Counted from the first letter of the stretch, positions 35,182-43,981 are shown. The stretch: 64,000 nucleotides of DNA from Haloferula sp. BvORR071 (GCF_000739615.1 NZ_BATP01000003.1:310001-374000); one strand, 5' to 3'. The notes: generated by a model not told the origin, from the sequence alone. Program-made: numbers and translations.

Positions 35182-35523
35182 CTCCCACAGCTACCAGTGG
35201 GATTGAATGGGGGCCAGCTCGAACCCCGGCAGACGCATCGGACACCCCTTTCGCGAGCAGCCCCGCCTCCACCGAGCCCATAGCAATCTCGCCATGCGGA
35301 GCCTATCGCAACTCCTTATAACAGCATCCAAAATATCTCAAAACTCATGCATTAACCTCACCCTGAAAAGGGAGGATTTCCGAACCTCAAAGGGAAATAA
35401 AGTTAAGCCGATTTGCATCATGAAATTTCGCAAGATGAATAAAAAAAGACATCATGGCGTCTTCCGTTCGGTTAATCAAATGACTCCACCATCAGGAGCA
35501 GAAGCAACAAACAAAGCAACACC
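35182..35523. other. Intergenic region, AT-richer than the surroundings
   Basis: About 340 bases with no convincing protein frame. The right half is distinctly AT-rich (poly-A tracts near 35440-35450) and must contain the promoter of the secreted paralogue pair. No known RNA or repeat was recognised. Confidence 0.5.
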
Positions 35524-36003
35524 ATGAAATCAGGACTCATCTCCTTCATTGCCCGCATCACCATGACAATCGGAGCCTCCGTGCTACTTCAGCCTGCGGC
35601 ATTGGCCGAGGACGCGAATGCGAAACTCCAAGGTGCAAAAATTGTCTTCGACACGCCTGATGGCGACGACAAGGACAAGGACACCAAGATCACCGTCACG
35701 CTCTACACAAAGGAGAACAACGAATACAAACGCATCGTAGCCAGCAAGAAAGACTTCGACGGCGACAATACAACGTACGAAGACCCCTCCAAACACGAGA
35801 AGGAGCTCGATATCCAAGGAGAGATTACGCGAGCCCAGGTGGACGGACTTCGCGTCGTCATTGAGGTTCAAACAAACGGCAACGACACTTGGATCTTCAA
35901 CTACAAGGTTCAGCTAAACTTTGCTGACGGCACGACCCTCGAAAAGGGCGCCGATGGCGTGAAACTCAAGGAGGATGACCGCAAGCATGAGAAGACCTAT
36001 TAG
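35524..36003 (+). CDS. Secreted beta-sandwich protein, paralogue 1
   Basis: The 159-residue exported protein (signal ending QPAALAED) has a conserved core of YKRIVASKKDFDGD, KELDIQGEITRAQVDGLRVV and DTWIFNYKVQLNF. Asp-rich DDKDKDTKITVTLYTK at the start of the core could bind calcium. The topology suggests a PLAT/C2-like sandwich; no enzymatic residue is seen. A close paralogue follows at 36150. Both are less GC-rich than nearby genes. Confidence 0.68.
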   Translation: MKSGLISFIARITMTIGASVLLQPAALAEDANAKLQGAKIVFDTPDGDDKDKDTKITVTLYTKENNEYKRIVASKKDFDGDNTTYEDPSKHEKELDIQGEITRAQVDGLRVVIEVQTNGNDTWIFNYKVQLNFADGTTLEKGADGVKLKEDDRKHEKTY

Positions 36004-36149
36004 GTCTTCCACCCAATGGAAATGACTGGTGCCGGGCGAAGTCGGCCAGACTTCAAAGCCTTGGAAAGGCAGCGCCGAAGTTTGTCCCTTTTCGCCCGCA
36101 TCCATTGCCAACCCTCCTAACCTGCGAATTAATCCGAAGAGTTCAGCCC

Positions 36150-36671
36150 ATGAAAGCGACAGCTATGGGATTGGTCACTCTAATCCTTTCCGCCCTAGTT
36201 ATTCTTGCGGTCGCGGCACTAGTCCACTCCCCCTCCGGTGTTCAGCCCCCGTCCCACGTCAGGCCTCCCTCCACCGCCACCACCTCAGGCGCAAAACTCA
36301 AAAGTGCAAAGATTGTCTTCGACACGCCTGCTGAGGACGACAAGGACGCCGACACCAAAATATCGGTCACACTTTTCACGAAGGAAAAGGGCAAATACAA
36401 ACGCATTGTAGCTAGCAAGAACGACTTCGACGGCGATACTGATTACGAGGCCCCCTCCAGACACGAGAAAGAACTCGACATCCAAGGAGAAATTACGCGA
36501 GCCCAGGTGGGCGGGCTTCGCGTCGTCATAGAGATTCAACCGATGGGCCTCGACACTTGGATCTTCAGTTACAAGGTCCAACTAAACTTTGATGACGGCA
36601 CCACCCTCGAAAGAGCTGCCGACTCAGTAAAGCTCAAGGAGGATGACCGAAAGCACGAGAGAACCTATTAG
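36150..36671 (+). CDS. Secreted or membrane-anchored beta-sandwich protein, paralogue 2
   Basis: The 173-residue product begins with a transmembrane-type signal (MGLVTLILSALVILAVAALV) and a Pro-rich linker, then the same core as the upstream gene: FDTPAEDDKDADTKISVT, YKRIVASKNDFDGD, GEITRAQVGGLRVVIEIQ and DTWIFSYKVQLNF. The two genes are 146 bases apart and clearly arose by duplication; the leaders have diverged. The function is unknown. The ATG at 36150 is preferred because it starts the hydrophobic segment. Confidence 0.68.
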   Translation: MKATAMGLVTLILSALVILAVAALVHSPSGVQPPSHVRPPSTATTSGAKLKSAKIVFDTPAEDDKDADTKISVTLFTKEKGKYKRIVASKNDFDGDTDYEAPSRHEKELDIQGEITRAQVGGLRVVIEIQPMGLDTWIFSYKVQLNFDDGTTLERAADSVKLKEDDRKHERTY

Positions 36672-36721
36672 GATCCTTCACCTTCGAAGATATCTCTCTA
36701 CCCCTCTCGCAAAGCCCCCCG

Positions 36722-37100
36722 TTACCCGCCCCTGATCCGCATCCTCCCCTCCGCCGCCTCCACCCCGTTAGGCAAGCCCCCCACACTCAGCGCGCTGGCA
36801 GGCCCCGGGATGCTGCTCGGCCGGTATGTCCCGTAGATCTGATCGAATGTCAGCAAGCCAGCGATCGTCTGGACTTCGAAGTGGAAGTCGAGGAATCACT
36901 CCACGTAACCGCCGCTCGCCGAACCCATCGACCAGAACTCCGGGTAAACCCCGTAGCTCACGATCTTTTCATACTTCCACCGTTGATCCGTCGAAACCGC
37001 GTCCGATTTGAGAAATGCCCGCTCACCGTCTCCCCCGGCGGAACGGTGATCACGATCTCACCTTCGGAGAACTTCCACCCACTGGCCGCCACGCACACCC
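36722..37100 (-). pseudogene. Decayed minus-strand gene fragment left of the TIR gene
   Basis: Reading the minus strand, pieces of protein-like sequence appear in shifted frames: SEGEIVITVPPGETVSGHF, then WKYEKIVSYGVYPEFWSMGS, then after one in-frame TGA, VQTIAGLLTFDQIYGTY and IPGPASALSVGGLPNG, ending at a TAA (36722-36724). At least one frameshift and one stop interrupt it. I do not recognise the parent family. It is likely debris of an older gene cassette. Confidence 0.5.
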
Positions 37101-37142
37101 GTACATTGACGGATCGCTCGGTTTCGCATCATCTTACTAACA

Positions 37143-37988
37143 ATGAAAGTCTTCCTCAGTTGGTCAGGAGAGCGCAGTAAGCAAATCGCGGAGTTTCTTG
37201 ATGTTTGGCTGCCATCAGTTGTTCAGGCTGTTCAGCCGTGGATCTCGACTCGGCACATCGACGGCGGAGCAGCCTGGTTCGGAGACATCTCAGAGCAACT
37301 CACCGAGGTGACCGTGGGTATTGTCTGCCTGACCAAGGAAAACCTCGATAAGCCATGGATCCTTTTCGAATCCGGAGCGCTAGCCCGAGGGCTCACAAGT
37401 CAACGCGTGATCATCCTTGCTTGTGACCTGGAAGTTAGTGCCATTCGCCCGCCACTCAGCCTTTTCAACATCGTCGCGCCTGACCGTGAAGGGGTGTGGA
37501 AAATGGTCTCCACCATAAACTCACGCTTGGGCGAGAGATCGCTCAAGCCCGCTGCTCTCGACCGAGCCTTCGAAGCTTACTGGAGTGAATTCACCGCCGA
37601 ATTCAAACGAATTGTAGAAAGCACCCCCGAGACCACGGAGCACCCCAAGGTCGATGAAAAGACAATGCTCGTGGAAGTCCTCGGCCATGTCCGCGGCATG
37701 GACAAAAGACTGAGATCATTAGAAAGCAGCTCGGCGAAACGAAAGCCCCTAACAGGAGCCGTGCCAGCAGGAGTTGACCACTATCTGTCGAAAGGACTGG
37801 CCGAGAGGGCCGCCGAAATCTTCGAACGCAACAAGCGACTGGACCGGGCTACGACGACTGCCGATGCCCTTTATCGGGCAGGAAGATCGAAGGATGAAGT
37901 TTGCGACTCCCTTCGCGAGCACTTTAGCGATGATGAGGTTGAGTTTGCATTGCATCAAGCTTTGGCGTTCGATCGGGACGAAACTTAA
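37143..37988 (+). CDS. TIR-domain protein, probable antiviral/NADase-type effector
   Basis: This 281-residue cytosolic protein has an N-terminal TIR domain (residues ~1-140): KVFLSWSGERSKQIAEFL, then a helix with ISEQLTEVTVGIVCLTKENL and WILFESGAL, where Glu76 occupies the position of the catalytic glutamate of NAD-cleaving TIRs. The C-terminal ~100 residues (KGLAERAAEIFERNKRLD, VCDSLREHFSDDEVEF) are helical and probably sense or oligomerise. No sensor protein is adjacent, so it would act alone. It sits between decayed gene pieces, which suggests insertion into a hypervariable site. Confidence 0.82.
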   Translation: MKVFLSWSGERSKQIAEFLDVWLPSVVQAVQPWISTRHIDGGAAWFGDISEQLTEVTVGIVCLTKENLDKPWILFESGALARGLTSQRVIILACDLEVSAIRPPLSLFNIVAPDREGVWKMVSTINSRLGERSLKPAALDRAFEAYWSEFTAEFKRIVESTPETTEHPKVDEKTMLVEVLGHVRGMDKRLRSLESSSAKRKPLTGAVPAGVDHYLSKGLAERAAEIFERNKRLDRATTTADALYRAGRSKDEVCDSLREHFSDDEVEFALHQALAFDRDET

Positions 37989-38345
37989 GCCTCACGGTAG
38001 GCTCATTTGCTACCTCCCAGTCACAATCCCCGCCGCGAAAGGCGATTCGCCCACCTCGCTCCCTTCCACCGCATCCGCCGTGATGGCCCCGCTCATGTGG
38101 CTCCCGCATATGATGCACCTCAGCATCGAATCCGTCCTAACCCGCGATGGCAGCCCGCGCTTCCGCATGTCATCCTAGCCCTCCGAGATCCGCTTCCTTT
38201 CTTGTCCCGCAGGAATAGCCGACTCGTCAGCTGCCGCTTCGTCTCCAGATCCGGCTCCCCGATATTTAAATCCCCGCGCTCGATCCGCCTCACGCCCTGC
38301 ATCCACACCTCCGAGATCTGGTTCGAGTAGTCATCTCTCGTCTGG
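37989..38345 (-). pseudogene. Decayed minus-strand gene fragment right of the TIR gene
   Basis: Minus-strand reading gives DYSNQISEVWMQGVRRIERG and LNIGEPDLETKRQLTSRLFL in one frame. After a shift near 38180 it continues as DDMRKRGLPSRVRTDSMLRC and GSHMSGAITADAVEGSEV to a TAG close to the TIR gene stop. The text is protein-like but fragmented. I cannot name the parent gene. Together with the left fragment it forms the scar on either side of the TIR gene. Confidence 0.5.
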
Positions 38346-38569
38346 ATGGAGTCAGTTCTCGCACTTTACGCTGGCCCTAGCCAGCTTCGCAGATAACGAA
38401 GCCGCGGGGTGTGTCTTGAGCTCGCCAACTATTCGGGCCGGCTAAAGCTGTCCGCAGAAGATGGAATGAAGTCGCAGACCACCTTCGCTACGCTCCGGTT
38501 GGCGCTCCCAGTGCTGGCGCTCCACGGAATCCGCTTAACTGAGTGCCACTCAGAACTGACGCCGGTTCG
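38346..38569. other. Intergenic region with degenerate REP-like sequence
   Basis: A GGCCGGCTAAAGC segment near 38434-38446 resembles the core of the REP family seen at 11.4 and 40.9 kb, but it is diverged. 'GGCGCTCCCAGTGCTGGCGC' (about 38503-38522) is another short palindromic patch. No coding frame is credible. Confidence 0.45.
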
Positions 38570-40381
38570 CTAGTCGGCTTTTTCCGCGGGGCGCGGTTCA
38601 AGCTCTTCTTCGATGAGCCGCGCGATGTCTTTCAACATGCCCAGCTGCGCGGCGCTCAGGCTTCTTGGCTTATGATCGACGATGCAAAACGCGCCGACGC
38701 ATGCGCCGTCAGCGGCGTGCAAGGGGACTCCCGCATAGAAGCGGACGTGCGGATCACCAATGACCACCGGATTCTCGGCAAAACGATCGTCCCGCAGTGC
38801 ATCGTTCACGACCAGCGGTTCGCTTTGAAGGATGGCGTGAGAGCAAAAGCCCATGTCGCGCGAGGTCTCGCTGAAATCGAATCCGTAATGGGCCTTGTAC
38901 CACTGCCGCTCCCGGTCGATCAGCGATACCAGCGCAATCGGCGCTGCGAAGGAAGCGGCCGCGATGCGCACGTGGCGATCGAATCTTTCTTCGGCATCCG
39001 TATCCAGCAGGCCGAGCCGATATACGGCTGCGAGGCGCTCTTCTTCGTCCGGCGGCAGTGCTGCCTTGCGCCAGCGCAGCATCGAACGCATCAGCCACGC
39101 ACGCATGCGTGAGCGCGCGTATTGCAGGCTGTAAGGGCGCGTCAGCCAATCGGTGACAAGGGTGGGCAGGTCTTTGCCGATGGGCACTTGCGATTGATTG
39201 GCGACGATGATGATTGGCGTTTCCTTCGCATCCTCCCCCGGGAGCGCCCGGATCTCGGCACAAAGCGCGACGGGGTCCGGCAATGCATCACCGAGGAAGA
39301 TGAGCGAGGGGCGACCGTTTAGCACCGCATCCTTCAAATCCCCGATCGCCACTTCGGAAACGCTGGGAATGCCGTCCGCCTTCGCCGCCGCAGTCAGGAT
39401 GGCGCGATCCTTGGCCGGGACGCCTGCGATGAAAACCAGTTCCTCGGAGATGCTACTTCTGGGTTGCACCAGGCTGGAACGGAGGAATGGCGTGGCCTTG
39501 ATCGCATCGGCCGCGCGGCGCAGTTCGATGACGCTGCCTTCGGCGGCGCCAACGACGCTCAAATCGTCACCGGCGGTGGCAACACGTTCGCAGGCGATGG
39601 AGACGAGTTGATCCACCGCGTCGTCGCTACGATCGGGATCATGGTGGAAAAGCGCGAGCTTCCTGACCCTGGCGGCGATTGCAACGTCGACGGCATATTC
39701 GACGGTGCTGTGGCCCCAACCAATTTTCGTCCGGTATTCCGCCGCGGTGTATTGCGTGTCATGGATGACAAGGTCGGCGCCGCGCATGAACTCGACATGC
39801 GCGGCGTCGCCGCTTTCGGGGGCTTCCACGAGACCTTCCGCCGCGCGCCGATTGTGGGGTTCATGGTCGGAGGCGTAAACCATACTGGCGCCGTCCGCCT
39901 CAAGGCGATAGCCGACCGTGAGCGCCGGGTGATTGAGATAATGCGTGGCGATCCAGATATCCTCGATCGAAAAGGCGCCCTCGACGACCTCATGATAATG
40001 CAACTTCGCCGTGAACGCATTCAGCGCGATGGGGAAGTATGAATAGTCCATCTGCGCGGCGAGCACCTCCTGGAGCGTCTTGCCAATGCCGCGCGGACCG
40101 TAAATGTGCCATTCGGCGTCGGCGACGAAGAGCGGCGCGAAGAATGGCAGGCCCTGGATATGATCCCAATGCGTGTGCGAGATGAGGATGTGGCCGCGCG
40201 CAGCGCGCCCTTGCTCCATCAGGGCCTTGCCGAGCAGATGGGCGCCGGTGCCCGCGTCAATGAGGATCGTGGTCCCTAAATCGGACATCACCTCCACGCA
40301 TGAGGTGTTGCCGCCATAGCGAAGTGTCGCGCTGCTTGGCGTGGCAATCGATCCGCGTGTCCCCCAGAAGCGCACTTTCAT
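38570..40381 (-). CDS. MBL-fold hydrolase fused to a receiver-like and a GAF domain
   Basis: The 603-residue cytosolic protein has three parts. Residues ~1-290 are an MBL hydrolase (GTRGSIATPSS, HTHWDH at 69-74, HDTQYTAAEY, GHSTVEYAV). Residues ~310-430 look like a degenerate response-regulator receiver (LVFIAGVPAKDRAILTAA, RPSLIFLGDALPDPVAL, PIIIVANQ). The C-terminal ~150 residues are a GAF domain (RLAAVYRLGLLDTDAEERFD, FAAPIALVSLIDRERQWYKA, FYAGVPLHAADGACVGAFCI). It probably converts a small-molecule or redox signal into hydrolysis of a cyclic nucleotide or phosphodiester; that is inference from the architecture. Confidence 0.85.
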   Translation of the reverse strand: MKVRFWGTRGSIATPSSATLRYGGNTSCVEVMSDLGTTILIDAGTGAHLLGKALMEQGRAARGHILISHTHWDHIQGLPFFAPLFVADAEWHIYGPRGIGKTLQEVLAAQMDYSYFPIALNAFTAKLHYHEVVEGAFSIEDIWIATHYLNHPALTVGYRLEADGASMVYASDHEPHNRRAAEGLVEAPESGDAAHVEFMRGADLVIHDTQYTAAEYRTKIGWGHSTVEYAVDVAIAARVRKLALFHHDPDRSDDAVDQLVSIACERVATAGDDLSVVGAAEGSVIELRRAADAIKATPFLRSSLVQPRSSISEELVFIAGVPAKDRAILTAAAKADGIPSVSEVAIGDLKDAVLNGRPSLIFLGDALPDPVALCAEIRALPGEDAKETPIIIVANQSQVPIGKDLPTLVTDWLTRPYSLQYARSRMRAWLMRSMLRWRKAALPPDEEERLAAVYRLGLLDTDAEERFDRHVRIAAASFAAPIALVSLIDRERQWYKAHYGFDFSETSRDMGFCSHAILQSEPLVVNDALRDDRFAENPVVIGDPHVRFYAGVPLHAADGACVGAFCIVDHKPRSLSAAQLGMLKDIARLIEEELEPRPAEKAD

Positions 40382-40508
40382 GGCGACTTTGCCTAGGACT
40401 ATGTCCGGATTATGCGCGGACTGCTAGGAAATTGCTTTTGAGGTGAGGGACGCGTGCCATTCGGGTCAGTAGGCATTTTAACATGCTTAGCTTCTTGTCT
40501 CGTCCGAA

Positions 40509-40661
40509 GTGGTCCGATGGGCGCGCACCTTGCGATTCCAGTATCCCGGCGTGATCTACCATGTGATGGCTCGCGGCGATGGCGGCAAGACCGTCTTAGA
40601 AACCGACGACGATCGTAGGCCCTTCCTTTCCCGCCGGGATGCCTCCGCGCAGGAGGGGTAG
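40509..40661 (+). pseudogene. Remnant of a REP-associated tyrosine transposase (IS200-like)
   Basis: From a possible GTG at 40509 the frame reads ARTLRFQYPGVIYHVMARGD, the signature N-terminus of REP-associated tyrosine transposases (Y1_Tnp, HUH family), followed by ETDDDRRPFL. The frame then turns unrelated and stops at 40659-40661. Only ~50 of an expected 200-300 residues remain, and the HUH catalytic motif and Tyr are missing. The REP copy within 250 bases fits the known RAYT-REP association. Confidence 0.82.
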
Positions 40662-40795
40662 AGGTCGATAGTGACTAAGGTGAGGCGATCGGCGCGGGGG
40701 GGCGATTTGAAATTTGAAATTTCAAAGTAGAGGAAGAGCCGGGATGAGATTTCGGCTGTCCAAGCGGAGAGTGCGATCGCAGCTCCTTGTCGACT

Positions 40796-40887
40796 TGGAC
40801 GACGGCGTCACCCAGCCCGTGAAATGTCGCTCGGAGAGACGGCACTCCATTGGGCTTGGCGACGGAGTCACCTGTCCCGAGAAATGA
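40796..40887. repeat. Two imperfect direct repeats of ~30 bases
   Basis: 'GACGGCGTCACC..CCCGTGAAATG' (about 40801-40824) and 'GACGGAGTCACC..CCCGAGAAATG' (about 40861-40884) share most positions and lie about 60 bases apart. They may be another short interspersed repeat family mobilised in this gap. Confidence 0.5.
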
Positions 40888-40908
40888 CGGGCAGAACTCG
40901 ACACCCCG

Positions 40909-40937
40909 GCCGACTGAAGACCGGCGCACCCAGTGGG
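40909..40937. repeat. Diverged REP copy
   Basis: GCCGACTGAAGACCGGCGC followed by ACCCAGTGGG matches the right-hand REP of the 11.5 kb pair with a few changes. It lies downstream of the transposase remnant. Confidence 0.65.
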
Positions 40938-40963
40938 CCGTTTTTGAGGCGAGGCTTGGGGGG

Positions 40964-41599
40964 TCAGTTTCGGCCGCCTCCGCGGCGTCCGCCACCGGCG
41001 GTGCGGTTGCCACCGCCGCCCTGAGCGCCGCCACCGAAATTGCGGCCGCCGCGGTCGCCGCCGCCTTGGGCCATGCGCTCGCTCATGCCATCCATCATGG
41101 CCTGCTGCTCGGTGGCATCGAGGACTCCATCGCTGTTCTTGTCGGCGCGATCGAAGAAGCGCTGCATACGCTCGGAGACTTCAGTCTTCGCCAGCATGCC
41201 GTCGTGGTTGGTATCCTGCTCCTTGAAGCGATTGGCCATTGCCTGGGTCGCCTCGGCCGTGCGCTTGGCACGCTGTTCGGCACGGTAGGCATCGCGCTCC
41301 GCCTGGGTCTTAGGCGCGGCGTTGAGAGGGTCGACCGGAGCGGTCTGGGCCGTAGAAGGAGTGGCGGGTGCCAGTGGCTCGGTCTGGGCGGCTTGGGTGC
41401 TTCCTGCGGCGGCGACTTCCCCGGCTGCCGGAACCTCTAAAGTCTCCGCGGCGGCCTCGCTCTCGACCGGTTTGGGCTTCGGCTTGGCGGCCACCGTGTG
41501 GGCCTTCGGCTTGGGCTTGGCGGCATCCGCAGCCTCCTTCTGGTCACAGGATGAGAGGAAGGCGGCGACAGGCAGGATCCAAAGAAGCTTCGCTTTCAT
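40964..41599 (-). CDS. EF-hand-containing lipoprotein with Ala/Pro/Lys-rich linker
   Basis: The 211-residue product starts at ATG 41599 with a lipobox (VAAFLSSC). A low-complexity Lys/Pro/Ala segment follows (residues ~20-110). Two EF-hand loops then bind calcium (DTNHDGMLAKTE and DKNSDGVLDATE), with a Met-rich helix between. The C-terminus is Gly/Arg/Asn-rich. This design is frequent in Verrucomicrobiota and Planctomycetota; the role is unknown, possibly a calcium-dependent surface linker. Confidence 0.8.
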   Translation of the reverse strand: MKAKLLWILPVAAFLSSCDQKEAADAAKPKPKAHTVAAKPKPKPVESEAAAETLEVPAAGEVAAAGSTQAAQTEPLAPATPSTAQTAPVDPLNAAPKTQAERDAYRAEQRAKRTAEATQAMANRFKEQDTNHDGMLAKTEVSERMQRFFDRADKNSDGVLDATEQQAMMDGMSERMAQGGGDRGGRNFGGGAQGGGGNRTAGGGRRGGGRN

Positions 41600-41842
41600 A
41601 GGCAGGGTCACGCTGAGGAAAGGCTACGACCGTCGGGGTGGTCAAAAGGAACGAACCGATGCTTGCGGCAGAAGTTGCGGCGAAAAGTTCACATAGCCCA
41701 GCCGATCCAATTACTGGAGTCACCATAGCACACACCACTTCGAGGCGAAGGGAACGAATGCCTCCGGAGGAGGATCGGGGTTGATCCCCGGGAAACACCG
41801 GATTGACGCAAGATACCGGGCTTTTGCTACGAATGGGGGAGC

Positions 41843-43081
41843 ATGATTTTCCAAACGCTGCCCGCCCGGCAAATCACCCGCACGCTACTGGTCGTGGCGC
41901 AGCTCTGTGCCCTCAGCGCAGGGATCGCCCAAGAGGCGCCCCCTGCCCCCGCTCCGGCACCGGAGCAGCCCGCCAAGCCCGCAGTCACCCCGGCCTTCCG
42001 CGACTGGGCCGTGGAGACCATGGAGGTGCTTCACAAGGACCTGTGGATTCCGGAGACGAAGCTCTATGCAGAGAAAGCGGATGTGACCACAGGCACACCG
42101 GATCATCCGTCCTTCATGTGGGGCGTGGGCGTGCAGCTCAGCGCGATGGCCGCGGCGGCGAAGGCAGAGCCCGACAAATACCTCGAACCGCTGAAGAACT
42201 ATGCCGATGCGATCCAAGTCTATTGGCTGAAGCACGACGGAATCGAGGGCTTCGACGTGCAGCCGGGACCGAAGGCCTCCGACCGCTACTACGACGACAA
42301 TGCGTGGCTGGTGTTGGCGCTGGCCGAGGTCTTCGAGGTGACCAAAGATCAGAAGTATCTCGACCGCTCGGTAGCGACCTTCCGCTTCGTGATGAGCGGT
42401 GAGGACGACAAGCTCGGCGGCGGACTCTACTGGCGCGAGCTGGAGAAAACCTCAAAGAACACCTGCACGAATGCGCCCGCGATCGCGAGCGGACTGCGGC
42501 TCTATCAGCTCACGAAGGACGAGAAACATCTGGAGGCGGCGAAGCGGCTCTACGCTTGGACCTGCAAGACGATGCAAGATGGCGACGGGCTCTTCTGGGA
42601 CAACATCAAACTCGATGGGCAGATTGACCGCCGGAAGTTTACTTACAATTCGGCGCTGATGATCCGCTCCAACTGTCTGCTGAACGAGATCACCGGCGAA
42701 GCGAAATACCTGGACGAGGCCAAGCGCATCGCCACGGCCGCCGAGAAGCAGTGGATCCAAGCGAGCGGGGCGATCGCCGACAGCGGGCGCTTCGCGCACC
42801 TCTTGTTAGAGTCCTTCCTCGAGCTTCACGAGCGCGACAAGGATCCGCACTGGACGGAGACCGTGAGCCGCTGCCTGGTGAATCTCCACAGCGAGATGCG
42901 GGATGAAAACGGCCGCTATCCACACCAGTGGGCCCGCTGGGGACGTCGCGGTGGAGACCGCCGTCCAGCGGGGCCGATCAGGGAAGCCGTGCTGCTGAAC
43001 CAAGCCAGTCCGGCGCGCATCTACTGGCTGGCCGCAGCGGAAATCCCGAAGCCGAAGGAAGAAGCGGCTCCGGCGAAGTAG
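41843..43081 (+). CDS. GH76-like secreted glycoside hydrolase
   Basis: The 412-residue exported protein has an (alpha/alpha)6-barrel pattern with the family signature YYDDNAWLVLALAEVFEVTK. The adjacent Asp pair in YYDDN is the catalytic feature of GH76 endo-alpha-1,6-mannanases. Further motifs are GLYWRELEKTSKNTCTNAPA and FTYNSALMIRSNCLLNEITG. The start at 41843 has a good ribosome-binding site (gggggagc). It is likely periplasmic or secreted and acts on alpha-mannan-type glycans. A second, larger GH76-like gene lies at 48.8 kb on the other strand. Confidence 0.82.
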   Translation: MIFQTLPARQITRTLLVVAQLCALSAGIAQEAPPAPAPAPEQPAKPAVTPAFRDWAVETMEVLHKDLWIPETKLYAEKADVTTGTPDHPSFMWGVGVQLSAMAAAAKAEPDKYLEPLKNYADAIQVYWLKHDGIEGFDVQPGPKASDRYYDDNAWLVLALAEVFEVTKDQKYLDRSVATFRFVMSGEDDKLGGGLYWRELEKTSKNTCTNAPAIASGLRLYQLTKDEKHLEAAKRLYAWTCKTMQDGDGLFWDNIKLDGQIDRRKFTYNSALMIRSNCLLNEITGEAKYLDEAKRIATAAEKQWIQASGAIADSGRFAHLLLESFLELHERDKDPHWTETVSRCLVNLHSEMRDENGRYPHQWARWGRRGGDRRPAGPIREAVLLNQASPARIYWLAAAEIPKPKEEAAPAK

Positions 43082-43093
43082 CCCCGGACTGCG

Positions 43094-43981
43094 CTACTTG
43101 CCGGAGAGAAAGGCCTTCTGGCGGACTTTCCGACGGCGACCGAGCCATGCGGATACCTCCGCACCGGCGAGGAAGGCTTGGATCGAGACGAAGAGCCAGA
43201 AGAGAAAGAGCAGGAGGTTCAGACCGTTACCGATGAAGGATTTCCACATGCTGTAGCGGAAATAGACGTCCAAGAAGGTCTTGAGCGAGACAGTGATCAA
43301 GGCGGCAATGCCGCCTCCGACGAAGGCATGCTTCCACATCGGCCGCCGCCGCGGCAGGACCTTCATGATCAGCGCAAAGGCCAGCGTGAGCAGGAAGTAA
43401 GTGGTGAGCCAACCGGTGGAGCGCTGGAAGATATCCAACTCCGCCAGCCATGGTGCATCCATGTGCGCTGCCACGTAAGCGGTGAAGCCCTGAGCCACCG
43501 TGGCGGCCACTAACAGGACGCCGAAGGCAAGGATCAGCCCGGCACAGAGGGCACGCGCTCCCAATCGCCGCAACCAGGGCCGGGAGGGATCCGCGGGCGC
43601 GGATTCATTCACGATATTCAGGGTGTTTCGCAGCTTCGTCAGCACGTGGGAACCGGCGTAGGCCAAGGTCACCATCGCGACGAGGAAGGGCAAAGGCTGG
43701 TCACGCGGGGCAATCCGCGCGCCTTGCAAAATGCCATCGATGCCGGTGGCGAGATCCGGCCCGAGCACGGTGGACATCTGCTTCTCCAGTTCACCGTGCG
43801 CGACCTTTTCCCCCAGAACCATGCCCGCGACCGTGACCCCGATCAGCAGTAGCGGCGGGAACGAGATCAGCGCGTAGAAGGCCAGCGCGGCCGAGTTATC
43901 GGTATGCCGATGATGCACCCAACGGCGGGACAAACGCCGCCAGAAGAGAATGGATCGAAGCCGTCGAATGCGAAACACCAC
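43094..43981 (-). CDS. YihY/BrkB-family membrane protein
   Basis: This 295-residue integral membrane protein has six hydrophobic segments and the family text (AALAFYALISFPPLLLIGVT, YAGSHVLTKLRNTLNIV, LFGILLVAATVAQGF-like, LLLFLFWLFVSIQAFLAGAE). BrkB proteins are widespread inner membrane proteins of unknown function. The start is a GTG at 43981, with no ATG nearby. It is convergent with the GH76 gene. Confidence 0.85.
   Translation of the reverse strand: MVFRIRRLRSILFWRRLSRRWVHHRHTDNSAALAFYALISFPPLLLIGVTVAGMVLGEKVAHGELEKQMSTVLGPDLATGIDGILQGARIAPRDQPLPFLVAMVTLAYAGSHVLTKLRNTLNIVNESAPADPSRPWLRRLGARALCAGLILAFGVLLVAATVAQGFTAYVAAHMDAPWLAELDIFQRSTGWLTTYFLLTLAFALIMKVLPRRRPMWKHAFVGGGIAALITVSLKTFLDVYFRYSMWKSFIGNGLNLLLFLFWLFVSIQAFLAGAEVSAWLGRRRKVRQKAFLSGK

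Larger units (their letters stand above)
40382..40963. other. Repeat-rich gap with transposase remnant
   Basis: About 580 bases separate the MBL-GAF gene from the EF-hand gene. It holds a RAYT remnant (40509-40661), two imperfect copies of a ~30-base unit containing GACGNNGTCACC and GAAATG (about 40796-40887), and a REP copy (40909-40937). No intact gene is visible. Confidence 0.65.

Noticed and set aside
36881-37180. Plus-strand frame upstream of the TIR gene as a partner gene
   Set aside because: Its translation is not protein-like, whereas the minus strand over the same bases yields fragments of a decayed gene.
40675-41034. Minus-strand 119-codon frame at 40.7-41.0 kb
   Set aside because: It is made of the short repeats and the REP copy of this gap and overlaps the end of the EF-hand gene; no protein-like pattern.
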